Source of the DNA: Anaerocolumna xylanovorans DSM 12503
Lineage (GTDB): Bacteria; Bacillota; Clostridia; Lachnospirales; Lachnospiraceae
NCBI RefSeq assembly: GCF_900143645.1
Contig: NZ_FRFD01000008.1
Span: forward strand, 245,595 to 309,594
Direction: 5' to 3'
Length of the DNA: 64,000 nt
Part shown: positions 16,948 through 26,199 of the stretch, piece by piece
How positions within the stretch are numbered: position 1 is the stretch's first letter
Layout: each line of letters begins with the position of its first letter
Notes under the pieces: generated by a model
What the model was told of the DNA's origin: nothing
Databases searched by the model: none
The model's input: the letters and a program-made list of their open reading frames with translations, nothing else
Program-made: the position numbers and the translations under genes

Positions 16948-18306
16948 TTAGTGAATATCCGATTTCCATTTTACCCTTAGAATCAGCAGAGTTATAAGTA
17001 ATGCCGCCATGTAATTGGAGAAAAGGTTTCCCCAGAATACAGAGTAGTAGCTTAGATAGCGCTCTGTTGCAAGGATGAAGAGATAACGCAGAAGCCATAC
17101 ACGGAGCAAACTTATGACTAAAGTTATCTTTGTCTTACCAAGGCCGATAAAGGCACCCTGTTCGACCATACATACGCCAAAGCCTACTACGGAATAGGTA
17201 TAGATATGGAGGGCTCTGTTGGCAATGGAAAGTACCTCCGGCTCTCTTGTAAACAGCACAGTTATATAAGAGGAAAGGGGGACAATTACCGCAATCAGAA
17301 TAATAGCTGTGATTGCGCTGGTAATGCAGCCAACCAGACAGGAAAACTTTGCTCTTTTACTCTGACCTGCTCCAACGTTCATACTCACCATGGTAGTAAC
17401 CGCAGAACCAAAGGAGGAAGGAAGGATAAAGCAGACCGAGGTTATATTGTTGGCAATACCCTGGCCGTTAAGTACAATTGCACCATACTTCTCCACTTCA
17501 TTATTGATTAAGAAGAATCCAAGGTTTAACATCAGGCTCGAGAGCATTGAGGGAAAGCCGATATGTAAAAGCTGCTTTATGATATCACGGTCAAAATGAA
17601 AGCCTTTAAATTCCAGTCTGTCTCCGGTCTTTTTTAAGAACAGCTCATAGAACATCCAGAAAGTAATAAGGATATTGGATGCCAGGGAAGCCATAACGGA
17701 GCCGACAAGTCCCATAGAGAGAAAGCCAACAAAGACGGTGTTAAACATTATCTTAAGAACCAGCATAATAATCATTCGGATAAAGGAATCCTCAGGCTTA
17801 CCGCTTGCGTTTTTAATTGCATTATAGATGGATTCCAGAAAAGAGAAAGGTATTACGAGCGCATTTAGTGAAATATATAAGAACACATTATGTGCAATGT
17901 CACCATCTACATGAGCCGATATGGGAAAAGCAAGACCGACCAGGAGCGGAGCTAAGATAAAACCTAATATGAAAGCAAATACAACCAATTGAATTGTGAT
18001 ACGCCTGCTGCCTTTGAAATCACCGCGGCCATTGGATTGTCCGATGATAGCCATTCCTGCAACGCTTAGTCCCTGAGACAGGGCGGAAGTCATATTTACT
18101 ATTGGGGTACAATAAGTAACTGCGCTGGCGGCATTAGTGCCTGCTAAGTTATTCAGGAATAATCCGTCAATAACAGGTATCATAGACTGCACAATACCCA
18201 TCATCAGTGCCGGAACGGATAGCATAAGAATGGTTGGAAGGACATTGCCGTGTAATATAAGCTCCCGGCGCTGTTCCATATTTTGACTAAGAAACTTGAA
18301 CTTCAT
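16948..18306 (-). CDS. MATE-family multidrug/cation efflux transporter
   Basis: A 452-residue integral membrane protein with about 12 hydrophobic segments in two related halves, the layout of the MATE family, which expels cationic drugs or metabolites in exchange for Na+ or H+. Characteristic stretches include VLPTILMLSVPALMMGIVQS in the first helix and the SNGRGDFKGSRR loop after helix 2. AGGTGAT precedes the ATG at 18306; an internal Met10 has no better site. It is a single-gene unit, convergent with the RlaP pair and divergent from the chitinase region. The substrate cannot be inferred. Confidence 0.88.
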   Translation of the reverse strand: MKFKFLSQNMEQRRELILHGNVLPTILMLSVPALMMGIVQSMIPVIDGLFLNNLAGTNAASAVTYCTPIVNMTSALSQGLSVAGMAIIGQSNGRGDFKGSRRITIQLVVFAFILGFILAPLLVGLAFPISAHVDGDIAHNVFLYISLNALVIPFSFLESIYNAIKNASGKPEDSFIRMIIMLVLKIMFNTVFVGFLSMGLVGSVMASLASNILITFWMFYELFLKKTGDRLEFKGFHFDRDIIKQLLHIGFPSMLSSLMLNLGFFLINNEVEKYGAIVLNGQGIANNITSVCFILPSSFGSAVTTMVSMNVGAGQSKRAKFSCLVGCITSAITAIILIAVIVPLSSYITVLFTREPEVLSIANRALHIYTYSVVGFGVCMVEQGAFIGLGKTKITLVISLLRVWLLRYLFILATERYLSYYSVFWGNLFSNYMAALLITLLILRVKWKSDIH

Positions 18307-18841
18307 TATAGATCACCTGCAATTTATTCTCACGGAAATGATAGTGACCGTGCAAAGCATCATTATACGCCTTTTATATTGACAGGTCAAGGGCATTACT
18401 ATACCAATTGCTTTTAAATAAATTTGATTTTGATTTTTACTATTTATAGGAATAGGTGTAAAAAATTATAAAATGACAATAAATAGACAAAAACAACAAA
18501 AATATACAAATACAATTTGACAAAATTATACTATAATGTAAATAATTCAGAGATATTTTTTATAATACTTTCTTGGACCGGCAGCAATTATTATATTTCT
18601 TAACCTTGTTGATAAGACAGATCCTTAAGAGAGAACAGTGCGTGTATAGAGGGACTCTCATTAAACGGATATATGGTTAATTATTATAGGATACTTGGCT
18701 GCAGGTTATCTTTGTTTCCTGCTTGTAAAGATTCTATTTGTATTCAGATTCTACCCAAAGGCAAACTACTGGCAAACCTGTGATATGCATGGGGAGTAGT
18801 ATATTCGTATCGGCTTACCTGACATTTAATAACAGCCAATA
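18307..18841. other. long AT-rich intergenic region upstream of the chitinases
   Basis: About 535 bases between divergent genes with no open frame. TATAAT at about 18532 lacks a good -35. A CTACT/AGTAG hairpin lies near 18788-18821. Nothing else recognisable. Transcription for the chitinases probably starts in this stretch, giving a long leader. Confidence 0.4.
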
Positions 18842-19041
18842 CCTGATTAAGAAAGGGGGGAGAGTAACCTGGAATAAAAACCAGGTCTTATCAGGATGTT
18901 ATTATCTGCCATGATGAGTATATATTATAGGAACAGAATGCGTTCCTGTAATAGGGATGTACGGCGGTAAAAGCACCGCCTTTTATCAGAAATTTGAGAA
19001 GCGGTTTCTGATAAGTATATTACAAGAAGGGGGTTTATTTT
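18842..19041 (+). promoter_or_regulatory. multi-hairpin, possibly bistable leader of chitinase 1
   Basis: Several alternative pairings share one core. CCTGATTAAG (18842-18851) can pair with CTTATCAGG (18887-18895), enclosing the hairpin ACCTGG/CCAGGT (18867-18886). Later, GGCGGT-loop-ACCGCC-TTTT (18963-18984) is a terminator-like hairpin. TTATCAGAAA (18983-18992) pairs with TTTCTGATAA (19005-19014), whose right arm could instead pair with the earlier CTTATCAG. The loop of the last hairpin carries GCGG, complementary to CCGC of the terminator. Such mutually exclusive folds suggest attenuation, and the final hairpin sits just before the AAGGGGG ribosome site. Confidence 0.5.
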
Positions 19042-21255
19042 ATGAAGCGTATTAAAAAAATAATAGGGGTACTATTGTCACTTGCCTTACTGGTAACAAT
19101 GATACCTGCAGGAACAGGGGCTGTAAAGGCTGCCACGGGAAAGAACATTATTGTTTATTTTCCAAATTGGGGAATTTATAACAGTGCCCACCGCACTATG
19201 ACCGTTGGCATGATTCCATGGAACAAAGTCACGGTTATTAACCATGCCTTTTTTGAGGTCGATTCTTCCTTTAAGCTGGCATCCATAGATACCTTTGCTG
19301 ATTTTGATAAAATGATGGACCATTCGGAAGGATGGGACGCCAATCAGCTAAGAGGACATTTCGGAGAGTATAAATATTATAAAAATCTCTATCCGAATGT
19401 AAAAGTAATCTTATCTGTCGGAGGTTGGACAAGGGGTCAGAATTTCCACGCAATGGCAGCCACTGCTTCCAACAGAGCAGTATTTATCCAGAGTGTCATT
19501 GATTTCTTAAAAAAATATCCGTTTATTGACGGTGTTGACCTGGATTGGGAATATCCCGGCATTAACAGGGCAGCAGATCCGAATGACCAGTATGACAGGG
19601 GATGCCCTGGAGGACCGGAGGATAAGCAGAATTTCACTTCCCTGTTACGTGAAATCCGCCAGGCATATAATAACAATGGTTTAAGCAATAAAATATTGAC
19701 AATAGCGGCTCCTTCCGGCTATGACAAGCTTGAATTGCAGGAACCGGATGTATATGCCCAGTATCTGGACTGGTTAAATGTTATGACTTATGATATGCAT
19801 GGAGCATGGGAAAACACAACGAACCATCAGTCTCCTCTTTATGCAAATCCTAATGATCCTTCCGGTACATCACCTGTTGATATTAAGAACAGGTATAACA
19901 CGGATTCTGCTATGAAGACATTGCAGAATGTTTATAAAATACCTGCCGAGAAGCTTTTAGTAGGTTCACCTTATTATTCCAGAGGCTGGAAAGGTGTTAC
20001 GGGCGGAGTAAACGGTATGTATGCAACAGCAACCGGAGCAGCAACCGGCAGCTGGGACAATCCGCAGTCCCCGGGCGGCCAATATCCTTATTTCACCTTA
20101 AAGACCATGGAAAACCAGGGTGGTTATGTGAAATACAGGGATGATACCTATGCCAAGACACCCTGGTTATATAATGCATCCCAGGGAATTGTTTTAAGCT
20201 ATGAGGATTCTACTTCCTTAACAGCAAGATGTGATTATATTAACAGCAATGGCTATGGCGGCCTGATTGTATGGGAAATCTCCGGAGATACCACTGATTT
20301 TGAATTGACCACCCTGGCTTATCAAAAGCTGGTTGGTAACACCCAGACAGTGGCAACACCGGTATTTAACCCGGCATCAGGTACTTATACCAGTACACAG
20401 ACTGTAAGTATCAGCTGTGCAACAGCCGGAGCAGAAGTCCGCTATACAGTGGATGGTACAGAGCCTACCGCCTCTTCTGCTCTGTATGCATCACCTCTTA
20501 CGGTAAGTGCAACAACTACTGTAAAGGCAAGGGCATTTAAGGCTGGTATGAATAATTCAACAACAGCAACGGCCGTTTATACGATAGGTTCCAGCCCTGT
20601 TATGACACCGGTATTCAGTCCGGCAGCAGGTACTTATACCAGTACACAGACCGTAAGTATCAGTTCTGCAACCGCGGGAGCAGAAATCCGCTATACATTG
20701 GATGGTTCAGAACCTACGGCTGCTTCTGCGCTGTATTCATCACCTCTTACGATAAGTGCCACAACAACCGTAAAGGCAAAAGCTTTCAAGACTGGTATGA
20801 GCAGTTCATCAACCGTGACAGCTGTCTATACGATAAATCCTAATCCTATACAGACAGTGGCAGATCCGGTATTCAGTCCGGCGGAAGGTACTTATACAAG
20901 TGCACAGACAGTAACAATTAACTGTGCAACAGCCGGAGCAGAAATCCGCTATACATTGAATGGTACAGAGCCTACGGCTTCTTCAGCTCTTTATTCAGCA
21001 CCTTTAACCGTAAGTGCAACAACTACGATAAAGGCAAAAGCATTTAAGAGCGGTTATACCAGCTCAGCTACTATTTCCAAGACTTATACGATCAAAGACT
21101 CCAACCAGCCGGCAGCATGGGCACCGGGAACAGCTTATAAAACCGGAGATCTGGTAACATATGAGGGAAAGACCTATAAATGTGTACAGGGTCATACAGC
21201 ATTAGCAGGATGGACCCCTGCTGCCGTACCGGCATTATGGAGTTTAGTACAATAG
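19042..21255 (+). CDS. secreted GH18 chitinase with three CHB_HEX_C modules and C-terminal CBM5/12
   Basis: A 737-residue endo-acting chitinase, secreted to hydrolyse beta-1,4-GlcNAc polymers. Signal peptide about 1-31. GH18 barrel about 34-430 with SVGG strand, DGVDLDWE (residues 163-170; catalytic acid E170), NVMTYDMHG (substrate-assisting Tyr/Asp) and LIVWEISGD. Three chitobiase/hexosaminidase C-terminal beta-sandwiches follow (about 435-517, 519-604, 607-688), the first two nearly identical in places. A CBM5/12 chitin-binding module (about 690-737; PGTAYKTGDLVTYEGKTYKC) ends the protein. ATG 19042 has AAGGGGG upstream. A second chitinase follows 133 bases downstream on the same strand. 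Confidence 0.95.
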   Translation: MKRIKKIIGVLLSLALLVTMIPAGTGAVKAATGKNIIVYFPNWGIYNSAHRTMTVGMIPWNKVTVINHAFFEVDSSFKLASIDTFADFDKMMDHSEGWDANQLRGHFGEYKYYKNLYPNVKVILSVGGWTRGQNFHAMAATASNRAVFIQSVIDFLKKYPFIDGVDLDWEYPGINRAADPNDQYDRGCPGGPEDKQNFTSLLREIRQAYNNNGLSNKILTIAAPSGYDKLELQEPDVYAQYLDWLNVMTYDMHGAWENTTNHQSPLYANPNDPSGTSPVDIKNRYNTDSAMKTLQNVYKIPAEKLLVGSPYYSRGWKGVTGGVNGMYATATGAATGSWDNPQSPGGQYPYFTLKTMENQGGYVKYRDDTYAKTPWLYNASQGIVLSYEDSTSLTARCDYINSNGYGGLIVWEISGDTTDFELTTLAYQKLVGNTQTVATPVFNPASGTYTSTQTVSISCATAGAEVRYTVDGTEPTASSALYASPLTVSATTTVKARAFKAGMNNSTTATAVYTIGSSPVMTPVFSPAAGTYTSTQTVSISSATAGAEIRYTLDGSEPTAASALYSSPLTISATTTVKAKAFKTGMSSSSTVTAVYTINPNPIQTVADPVFSPAEGTYTSAQTVTINCATAGAEIRYTLNGTEPTASSALYSAPLTVSATTTIKAKAFKSGYTSSATISKTYTIKDSNQPAAWAPGTAYKTGDLVTYEGKTYKCVQGHTALAGWTPAAVPALWSLVQ
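20346..21095 (+). repeat. three tandem CHB_HEX_C module repeats inside chitinase 1
   Basis: Three units of about 250 bases, with stretches such as GGTACTTATACCAGTACACA repeated almost exactly (about 20380 and 20630), showing recent intragenic duplication. Related units occur in chitinase 2 (about 21640-22130). Confidence 0.8.
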
Positions 21256-21306
21256 ATAAAGCCAGGAATATTAAATCAAAGTTTGATATTCACGAAAGGA
21301 GTTAAG

Positions 21307-21363
21307 TTGAAAAAACAAAAAAATATTTTTTCAACTACCAATTATCGAATATTCAATCTCTGA
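21307..21363 (+). CDS. possible 18-residue leader peptide between the chitinases
   Basis: A mini-frame TTG(21307)...TGA(21361) encoding MKKQKNIFSTTNYRIFNL, preceded by GAAAGGAG at good spacing. Its codons overlap two hairpins: TTGAAAAAA/TTTTTTCAA (21307-21333) and a perfect 11-bp stem GAATATTCAAT/ATTGAATATTC (21347-21373) just before the chitinase 2 ribosome site. Translation could therefore melt these hairpins. Expression is unproven. Confidence 0.3.
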   Translation: MKKQKNIFSTTNYRIFNL

Positions 21364-21388
21364 TTGAATATTCAGGAAAGAGGTTAAT

Positions 21389-23044
21389 ATGAATAAAAAG
21401 AAGCTGACAAAGGCAACAGCATTTATTATCATGTTTGTAATGGTATTTTCCATGTCATTCCATGCAAGCGTGAAGGCCGCTTATCCGGCATGGCAGGCAG
21501 GAACTGCTTATAAAACCGGTGATATTGTTTCCTATGGAGACAGCAACTACAAATGTGTTCAGGGGCATACGGCACTTACAGGCTGGGAGCCGCCGGTAGT
21601 TCCTGCTCTCTGGTCATTATACAGCGGCGGAAGTACCCAGACAGTGGCTACACCGGTAATCAGCCCTGCAGGAGGTACCTACAGCGCCTCACAGACTGTG
21701 ACAATTGCCTGCTCCACTGCCGGGAGTACTATCCGCTACACCTTAAACGGTGATGAACCTTCAGCTTCCTCTACGGAATATAAAGGTGCTATTACAATAG
21801 CAGCAACTACCACAGTGAAAGCGAAGGCGTTCCTTTCCGGTATGAATGATTCTCAAACAGCTACAGCCGTTTATACCATAATTAAAGATGATACGGTTGC
21901 ATCTCCTGTATTTACACCGGCAGAAGGAACCTACTATGGAAATGTGGATGTAACACTTAAGTGTGTAACAAGTAACGCAACGATTTATTATACCACAGAC
22001 GGTTCTGCGCCTACAGCAAGCTCTAAGGTATATTCCGGAGTAATAACCTTAACAGCTACCACTACAATCAAAGCATTTGCAAAAGCACCTAATTTGAAGG
22101 ATTCAGCAGTTGTAACAGCATCCTATACAATATCGAAGGATAATACAAATCTTCCGACTCATATTCTGACGGGTTACTGGCAGAACTTTGATAATGGTGC
22201 GAAGTGCTTAAAAATCAGTGATGTTCCGCAGACTTATAATATTATAGCAATAGCCTTTGCAGAGGCAACCGCCAATCAGGGAGAAGTTACCTTTAAACTG
22301 GATTCCAGTTTGGCTTCCAAGCTGGGCGGTTACACGGAACAGCAGTTTATCAGTGATATTGCAGCAGCTAAAGCAAAGAAACAGAAGGTAATAATTTCAG
22401 TAGGCGGTGAGACCGGTTCTGTTAGTGTAAGCAACGCGACTGCAGCTACGAATTTTGCCAACAGTGTATATGCACTCATGGTAAAATACGGATTTGATGG
22501 CGTGGATATTGACTTAGAGAACGGTATTAATGCAACCTATATGACCTCTGCTCTGCGTCAGCTTTCTCAAAAGGCAGGTTCCGGATTGATAATTACAATG
22601 GCTCCCCAGACCCTTGATATGCAGTCTGTTAATTCAGGATATTTCCAGGTTGCTTTAAATATCAAGGATATCCTGACCGTTGTAAACACCCAGTATTATA
22701 ATTCCGGCAGTATGTTAGGACAGGATGGAAAGGTATATTCCCAGGGTTCTGTGGACTTTATAACTGCTTTGGCAGCTATTCAGCTGGAAAATGGCCTTCG
22801 TCCTGATCAGGTTGGTCTTGGACTGCCTGCTTCTACAAGGGGAGCAGGAAGCGGTTATGTTTCTCCAAGCGTTGTTAATGCAGCTCTTGATTGTCTCACA
22901 ACCGGTACAGGCGGTGGTTCCTATAAACCGCCCAGAACATATCCTTCACTGCGTGGTGCAATGACCTGGTCAATTAATTGGGATGCCAGCAATAATTATG
23001 ATTTTGCCAATACTGTCAGTGCAAAATTAAAAACTCTTCCGTAA
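21389..23044 (+). CDS. secreted GH18 chitinase with N-terminal CBM5/12 and two CHB_HEX_C modules
   Basis: A 551-residue secreted chitinase of different architecture from its neighbour: signal peptide (about 1-30), CBM5/12 at the N-terminus (about 31-78, PAWQAGTAYKTGDIVSYGD), two chitobiase C-terminal-type modules (about 85-165 and 169-247), then a compact GH18 barrel (about 254-551). The catalytic motif is DGVDIDLE (residues 370-377, acid E377); VISVGGETG and NTQYYNSG are the substrate-cleft strands typical of the shorter bacterial ChiD-like GH18 group. AGGAAAGAGG precedes ATG 21389. With chitinase 1 it probably forms a chitin-degrading pair of differing mode of action. Confidence 0.95.
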   Translation: MNKKKLTKATAFIIMFVMVFSMSFHASVKAAYPAWQAGTAYKTGDIVSYGDSNYKCVQGHTALTGWEPPVVPALWSLYSGGSTQTVATPVISPAGGTYSASQTVTIACSTAGSTIRYTLNGDEPSASSTEYKGAITIAATTTVKAKAFLSGMNDSQTATAVYTIIKDDTVASPVFTPAEGTYYGNVDVTLKCVTSNATIYYTTDGSAPTASSKVYSGVITLTATTTIKAFAKAPNLKDSAVVTASYTISKDNTNLPTHILTGYWQNFDNGAKCLKISDVPQTYNIIAIAFAEATANQGEVTFKLDSSLASKLGGYTEQQFISDIAAAKAKKQKVIISVGGETGSVSVSNATAATNFANSVYALMVKYGFDGVDIDLENGINATYMTSALRQLSQKAGSGLIITMAPQTLDMQSVNSGYFQVALNIKDILTVVNTQYYNSGSMLGQDGKVYSQGSVDFITALAAIQLENGLRPDQVGLGLPASTRGAGSGYVSPSVVNAALDCLTTGTGGGSYKPPRTYPSLRGAMTWSINWDASNNYDFANTVSAKLKTLP

Positions 23045-23087
23045 ATAAAAATAAGCCAGGTTATTGCTTATAAACTAAGAAGCTGTT

Positions 23088-23145
23088 GCAGCACAGTCCT
23101 TATAGAATCAGATATTCCTATAGGGGCTGTGCACAACAGCTTCTT
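23088..23145. terminator. bidirectional terminator after chitinase 2
   Basis: Long stem AGAAGCTGTTG...GCACAG (from 23088) with its complement ending AGCTTCT (about 23143) and a T run; it also closes the convergent protease gene. Confidence 0.8.
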
Positions 23146-23151
23146 TAAATA

Positions 23152-24759
23152 TTAATATACGTTGTAATAGATAAAATAGGGCAGAGGAGCGTAGACTTTA
23201 CCCTCAACGGCGGATACCTGTATGTAATAGGTACCGGCTGGTAAATCAGCAAATACATTTAAGAATCCGTCATCGTCATCATCTGTATACTCATACAGGA
23301 TAGGTTTATTGTTGGAATCTGCTATACTTAGATGCAAACCACTTAAATCTGAGGAATAGGAAGTTGCCGTAGCTGCCAGGACACTGATACGGGAATACTT
23401 ATCAAGGGTAATCCGGTAAGAATCAAGTCCGGTGGGATTTACACCGGGATTTGCAGAAGGATCAACGCTTCCCGTAATATAATATCCGGCAGGTACATCC
23501 TGTGCTGTGGAAATATTCCCACTTTTTGCGGTGTCTTCCTTTATTGTAATCTTAGAGTAGTCCGTGTCGGTATTTTCGTTGTTATTGCTGCTGCTGACAG
23601 GAATCGGTTCCAAAGTACTTATGCTGTATACTTGCGTAATATTAAGTGCAAAATTAAGGTTTTGTCCTTCCGAATATTGCATGGTATTAATACCAATAAC
23701 CTCACCATAAATATTTAAGAGAGGGCCGCCGCTGTTGCCGGAGGAAAGGGCGGTATCGGTTTGTATGTATTCTACGTTATCGGATATTCTGGAAGCATTT
23801 GATATAATGCCTTTGCTGAAAGTATTGCCAAGGCCTAAAGGACTTCCGATAGCGTAAGCGGTGTCACCTGTTTTGGGAGCAAATTTACTAATGGTAAGAG
23901 GTGTGCCGACACCGGGAAGGCTTAGAAGAGCCAAATCCAAATCTTCATCGTATCCAAGAATTGTGTCAATCTTATATTCTTTTCCGTTGTTAAGAGCTAC
24001 TGCTATAGAGGTAGCATCTTTTATAACGTGGTAGTTTGTGGCGATAACGCCCTTTTCAATAAAGAAACCGGTACCAAGTCCGATATCTGTGGTTATCTGT
24101 ACAACGGAAGGAGAGCATTTTTCGGCAATCTTGGAAGTTTCCGGCGCTACACTACGGGCATCAGTTCCAACGGTGACTTTAATTGTTGCCTTATCCGTAC
24201 CGGTTTTGGTTTTTACGGTTATAGTTGTGGAACCTTTCTTCTTGGGGAGGAGGTAGAGCTTTAAGTTGTCTTCCTTTTCTGCCCATTCACCCCATCTGCA
24301 GGAAACTATTCCGTTATCGGCGATGGTGTAAAGGACAGTATCTTCTTTGGTAGAGTTTTTCAATGTTATTGTTACATAGCTTTCCTGATTCAAGGTTATA
24401 GCAGAGATATTGGATGAAAGTCTTGATACTTTATTCTTTACAGTTATTTTACAGGTGTATTTTTTCTTATTAACAGTGGCCGTTATGGTAGCACTTCCTG
24501 CTTTTATACCGGTAACAACACCCTTACCTGACACACTGGCGATTTTGGGGGAACTGGAAGTCCAACTAACTTTTGAGGAAGTTCCGGTAATTTTTAGTGC
24601 GACGGTCTTTCCTGTATATACCGTTGCTTTTGTAGTATTTAATTTTACTGTGGCTGCCGTGGCATAGCTGACGGCGGGTACAATAGGGATTGCAACCGGT
24701 GACAGGGCAAGAGTGGCCGCTGTTATCAGCGCAAGCGCTGCTTTTTTTATCTGCTTCAT
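23152..24759 (-). CDS. secreted HtrA-like trypsin-family serine protease with Ig-like domain
   Basis: A 535-residue exported protease. Signal peptide about 1-35, then a Big2-type bacterial Ig domain (about 36-108, VSWTSSSPKIASV) and a second beta-rich region (about 112-197). The chymotrypsin-fold protease (about 210-365) carries the complete triad: H244 (TNYHVIKD), D275 (DEDLDLALL), S343 (SSGNSGGPL). The C-terminus (about 410-535) resembles a pre-peptidase-type beta-sandwich (ADLPAGTYYIQVSAVEG). The PDZ domain usual for HtrA/DegP is missing, and Ig domains take the N-terminal place. Start ATG 24759 has GAAGGAG. It may act on surface or secreted proteins; the target is unknown. Confidence 0.88.
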   Translation of the reverse strand: MKQIKKAALALITAATLALSPVAIPIVPAVSYATAATVKLNTTKATVYTGKTVALKITGTSSKVSWTSSSPKIASVSGKGVVTGIKAGSATITATVNKKKYTCKITVKNKVSRLSSNISAITLNQESYVTITLKNSTKEDTVLYTIADNGIVSCRWGEWAEKEDNLKLYLLPKKKGSTTITVKTKTGTDKATIKVTVGTDARSVAPETSKIAEKCSPSVVQITTDIGLGTGFFIEKGVIATNYHVIKDATSIAVALNNGKEYKIDTILGYDEDLDLALLSLPGVGTPLTISKFAPKTGDTAYAIGSPLGLGNTFSKGIISNASRISDNVEYIQTDTALSSGNSGGPLLNIYGEVIGINTMQYSEGQNLNFALNITQVYSISTLEPIPVSSSNNNENTDTDYSKITIKEDTAKSGNISTAQDVPAGYYITGSVDPSANPGVNPTGLDSYRITLDKYSRISVLAATATSYSSDLSGLHLSIADSNNKPILYEYTDDDDDGFLNVFADLPAGTYYIQVSAVEGKVYAPLPYFIYYNVY

Positions 24760-24799
24760 AGTTTGTCTCCTTCAGTAAGTGTAGGATTTTAGAATGGTT

Positions 24800-25117
24800 T
24801 TATTTATTTTGCTGAATGTATTCCAAAATATGATGAAAGCTTTGCAGCATGGAATTAAAATCCGGCTCCTCCAGAATTTGGCGGGTACCTGCATATTCAC
24901 AAAGGAAGCTCGTAAAAGCCACAAAGTGTATATACTGCTTTAGCAGTTCGAATTGTGCTGAATCCAGATAACCCCTTACGATATTATAATTAAAGTTAGT
25001 AATTGTAAAAAGTGTATCAGGAGAAGTCTTGTCTAAGAGCTTTATCAGTTCGTTAAGCTTGTTTTCTGCAAAGAGTTCTTTAAAATCCGTATTAAGATTG
25101 TGCATTTCTTCTGTCAT
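24800..25117 (-). CDS. small helical protein of unknown function
   Basis: A 105-residue protein, start ATG 25117 behind AAAGGA; a Met six codons earlier lies upstream of that site. Predominantly helical, acidic and soluble (NTDFKELFAENKLNELIKLLD near the N-terminus, HHILEYIQQNK at the end). No domain recognised. It lies 35 bases after the Ca2+/H+ antiporter gene and 40 before the protease gene on the same strand, so it is probably in the antiporter transcript. Confidence 0.6.
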   Translation of the reverse strand: MTEEMHNLNTDFKELFAENKLNELIKLLDKTSPDTLFTITNFNYNIVRGYLDSAQFELLKQYIHFVAFTSFLCEYAGTRQILEEPDFNSMLQSFHHILEYIQQNK

Positions 25118-25152
25118 AAATAGAAATCCTTTCATGGAATATAGGTTTTGTT

Positions 25153-26199
25153 TTATCCGATGATAAAAAATCCGGCTGCTGCTATACCGTAGATAGAGAT
25201 TAGCTTAAGACCTTCCATCCAGTTAGACCTTCCGGATTTTACCACCTGATTGGCAATAAGCACGCTGGAAAATAATAAGAAGAGTTCAACAGGCTTTAAA
25301 ACAATACTCATTGGTGAAAAGAATAAGCTTACGAGAACGGATATCGGAATTACAAAAAGGGCAATCTGAAGACTGGAACCTACAGCAATTTCAATTGCGA
25401 TATCCATCTTATTTTTCAGTGCCATGATAATGGCTGTGCTGTGTTCCGCTGCATTTCCCACAATAGGAATAAGTATAATTCCCACAAACATCTGTGACAT
25501 TCCGGCAGAGGAGGTCATTGGTTTAATAGTGTCAACTAAAAGCTCTGATTCGTAAGCAATAAAAACAGTGCAGACTGCAAGGATGACAGTACTTAATTTT
25601 AAACTCCATTTGGAATCAATATCCTCTGCATGTTCTACTCCGTAAAGATCATTCTGGGTTCTAAAGGAATAAATCATACCAAGGATATAAATACACAGCA
25701 TAACAACACTGGCTATGATGCTTAAATTTTCATATTTGGAAGAAACCAGATCTTCTGCAACATGATATGTAAAAACGGCAGGTACGGAAAGTCCAATTAC
25801 AGCAAAGAGCAGCATGGTAGCTGTAAAACTTCCCAGCTGTGAATCATACTTTAATTCCTTGTACTTTAATCCGCCGGCAAAAATGCTGCAGCCAAGCACC
25901 AGAAGAATATTACCCAGAATAGAGCCTACGAGGGAAGCCTTTACCACATCATATAAGCCGGCTTTTATTGCAAAAAAACTGATAATCAGCTCTGTGGCAT
26001 TACCGAAAGTTGCATTGAGAAAGCCTCCGAGTTTGGGTCCTGTATAAGCGGCAATTTCTTCTGTAGCACTACCCAAGTAGCCTGCCAAGGGTATAATAGC
26101 AAAACATACCAGAAAAAAAGTAATTGTTGAATTCCATTTCAAATAATAGCCAGCAATGGAAAGAGGAATACAAAGTAAGAGAAATCTTAAGTATTTCAT
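25153..26199 (-). CDS. CaCA-family Ca2+/H+ antiporter (CAX/ChaA type)
   Basis: A 348-residue inner-membrane exchanger that removes Ca2+ (or Na+/K+) in exchange for protons. About ten or eleven hydrophobic segments form two inverted halves, each with the family's alpha repeat: GNATELIISFFAI (about residue 65) and GNAAEHSTAIIMALKNK (about residue 250), whose acidic residues bind the cation. An acidic loop (EHAEDIDSK) separates the halves. The ribosome site is weak. It lies downstream of the KimA-type K+ importer, separated by a terminator, so the two ion transporters are neighbours but not clearly one operon. Confidence 0.9.
   Translation of the reverse strand: MKYLRFLLLCIPLSIAGYYLKWNSTITFFLVCFAIIPLAGYLGSATEEIAAYTGPKLGGFLNATFGNATELIISFFAIKAGLYDVVKASLVGSILGNILLVLGCSIFAGGLKYKELKYDSQLGSFTATMLLFAVIGLSVPAVFTYHVAEDLVSSKYENLSIIASVVMLCIYILGMIYSFRTQNDLYGVEHAEDIDSKWSLKLSTVILAVCTVFIAYESELLVDTIKPMTSSAGMSQMFVGIILIPIVGNAAEHSTAIIMALKNKMDIAIEIAVGSSLQIALFVIPISVLVSLFFSPMSIVLKPVELFLLFSSVLIANQVVKSGRSNWMEGLKLISIYGIAAAGFFIIG

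Noticed and set aside
18750..18840. AAAGGCAAAC and GGCAAACC motifs resembling a c-di-GMP-I (GEMM) riboswitch.
   Set aside because: The required GACGCAAAGCC and the tetraloop-receptor half are missing, and the two motifs are in the wrong relation.
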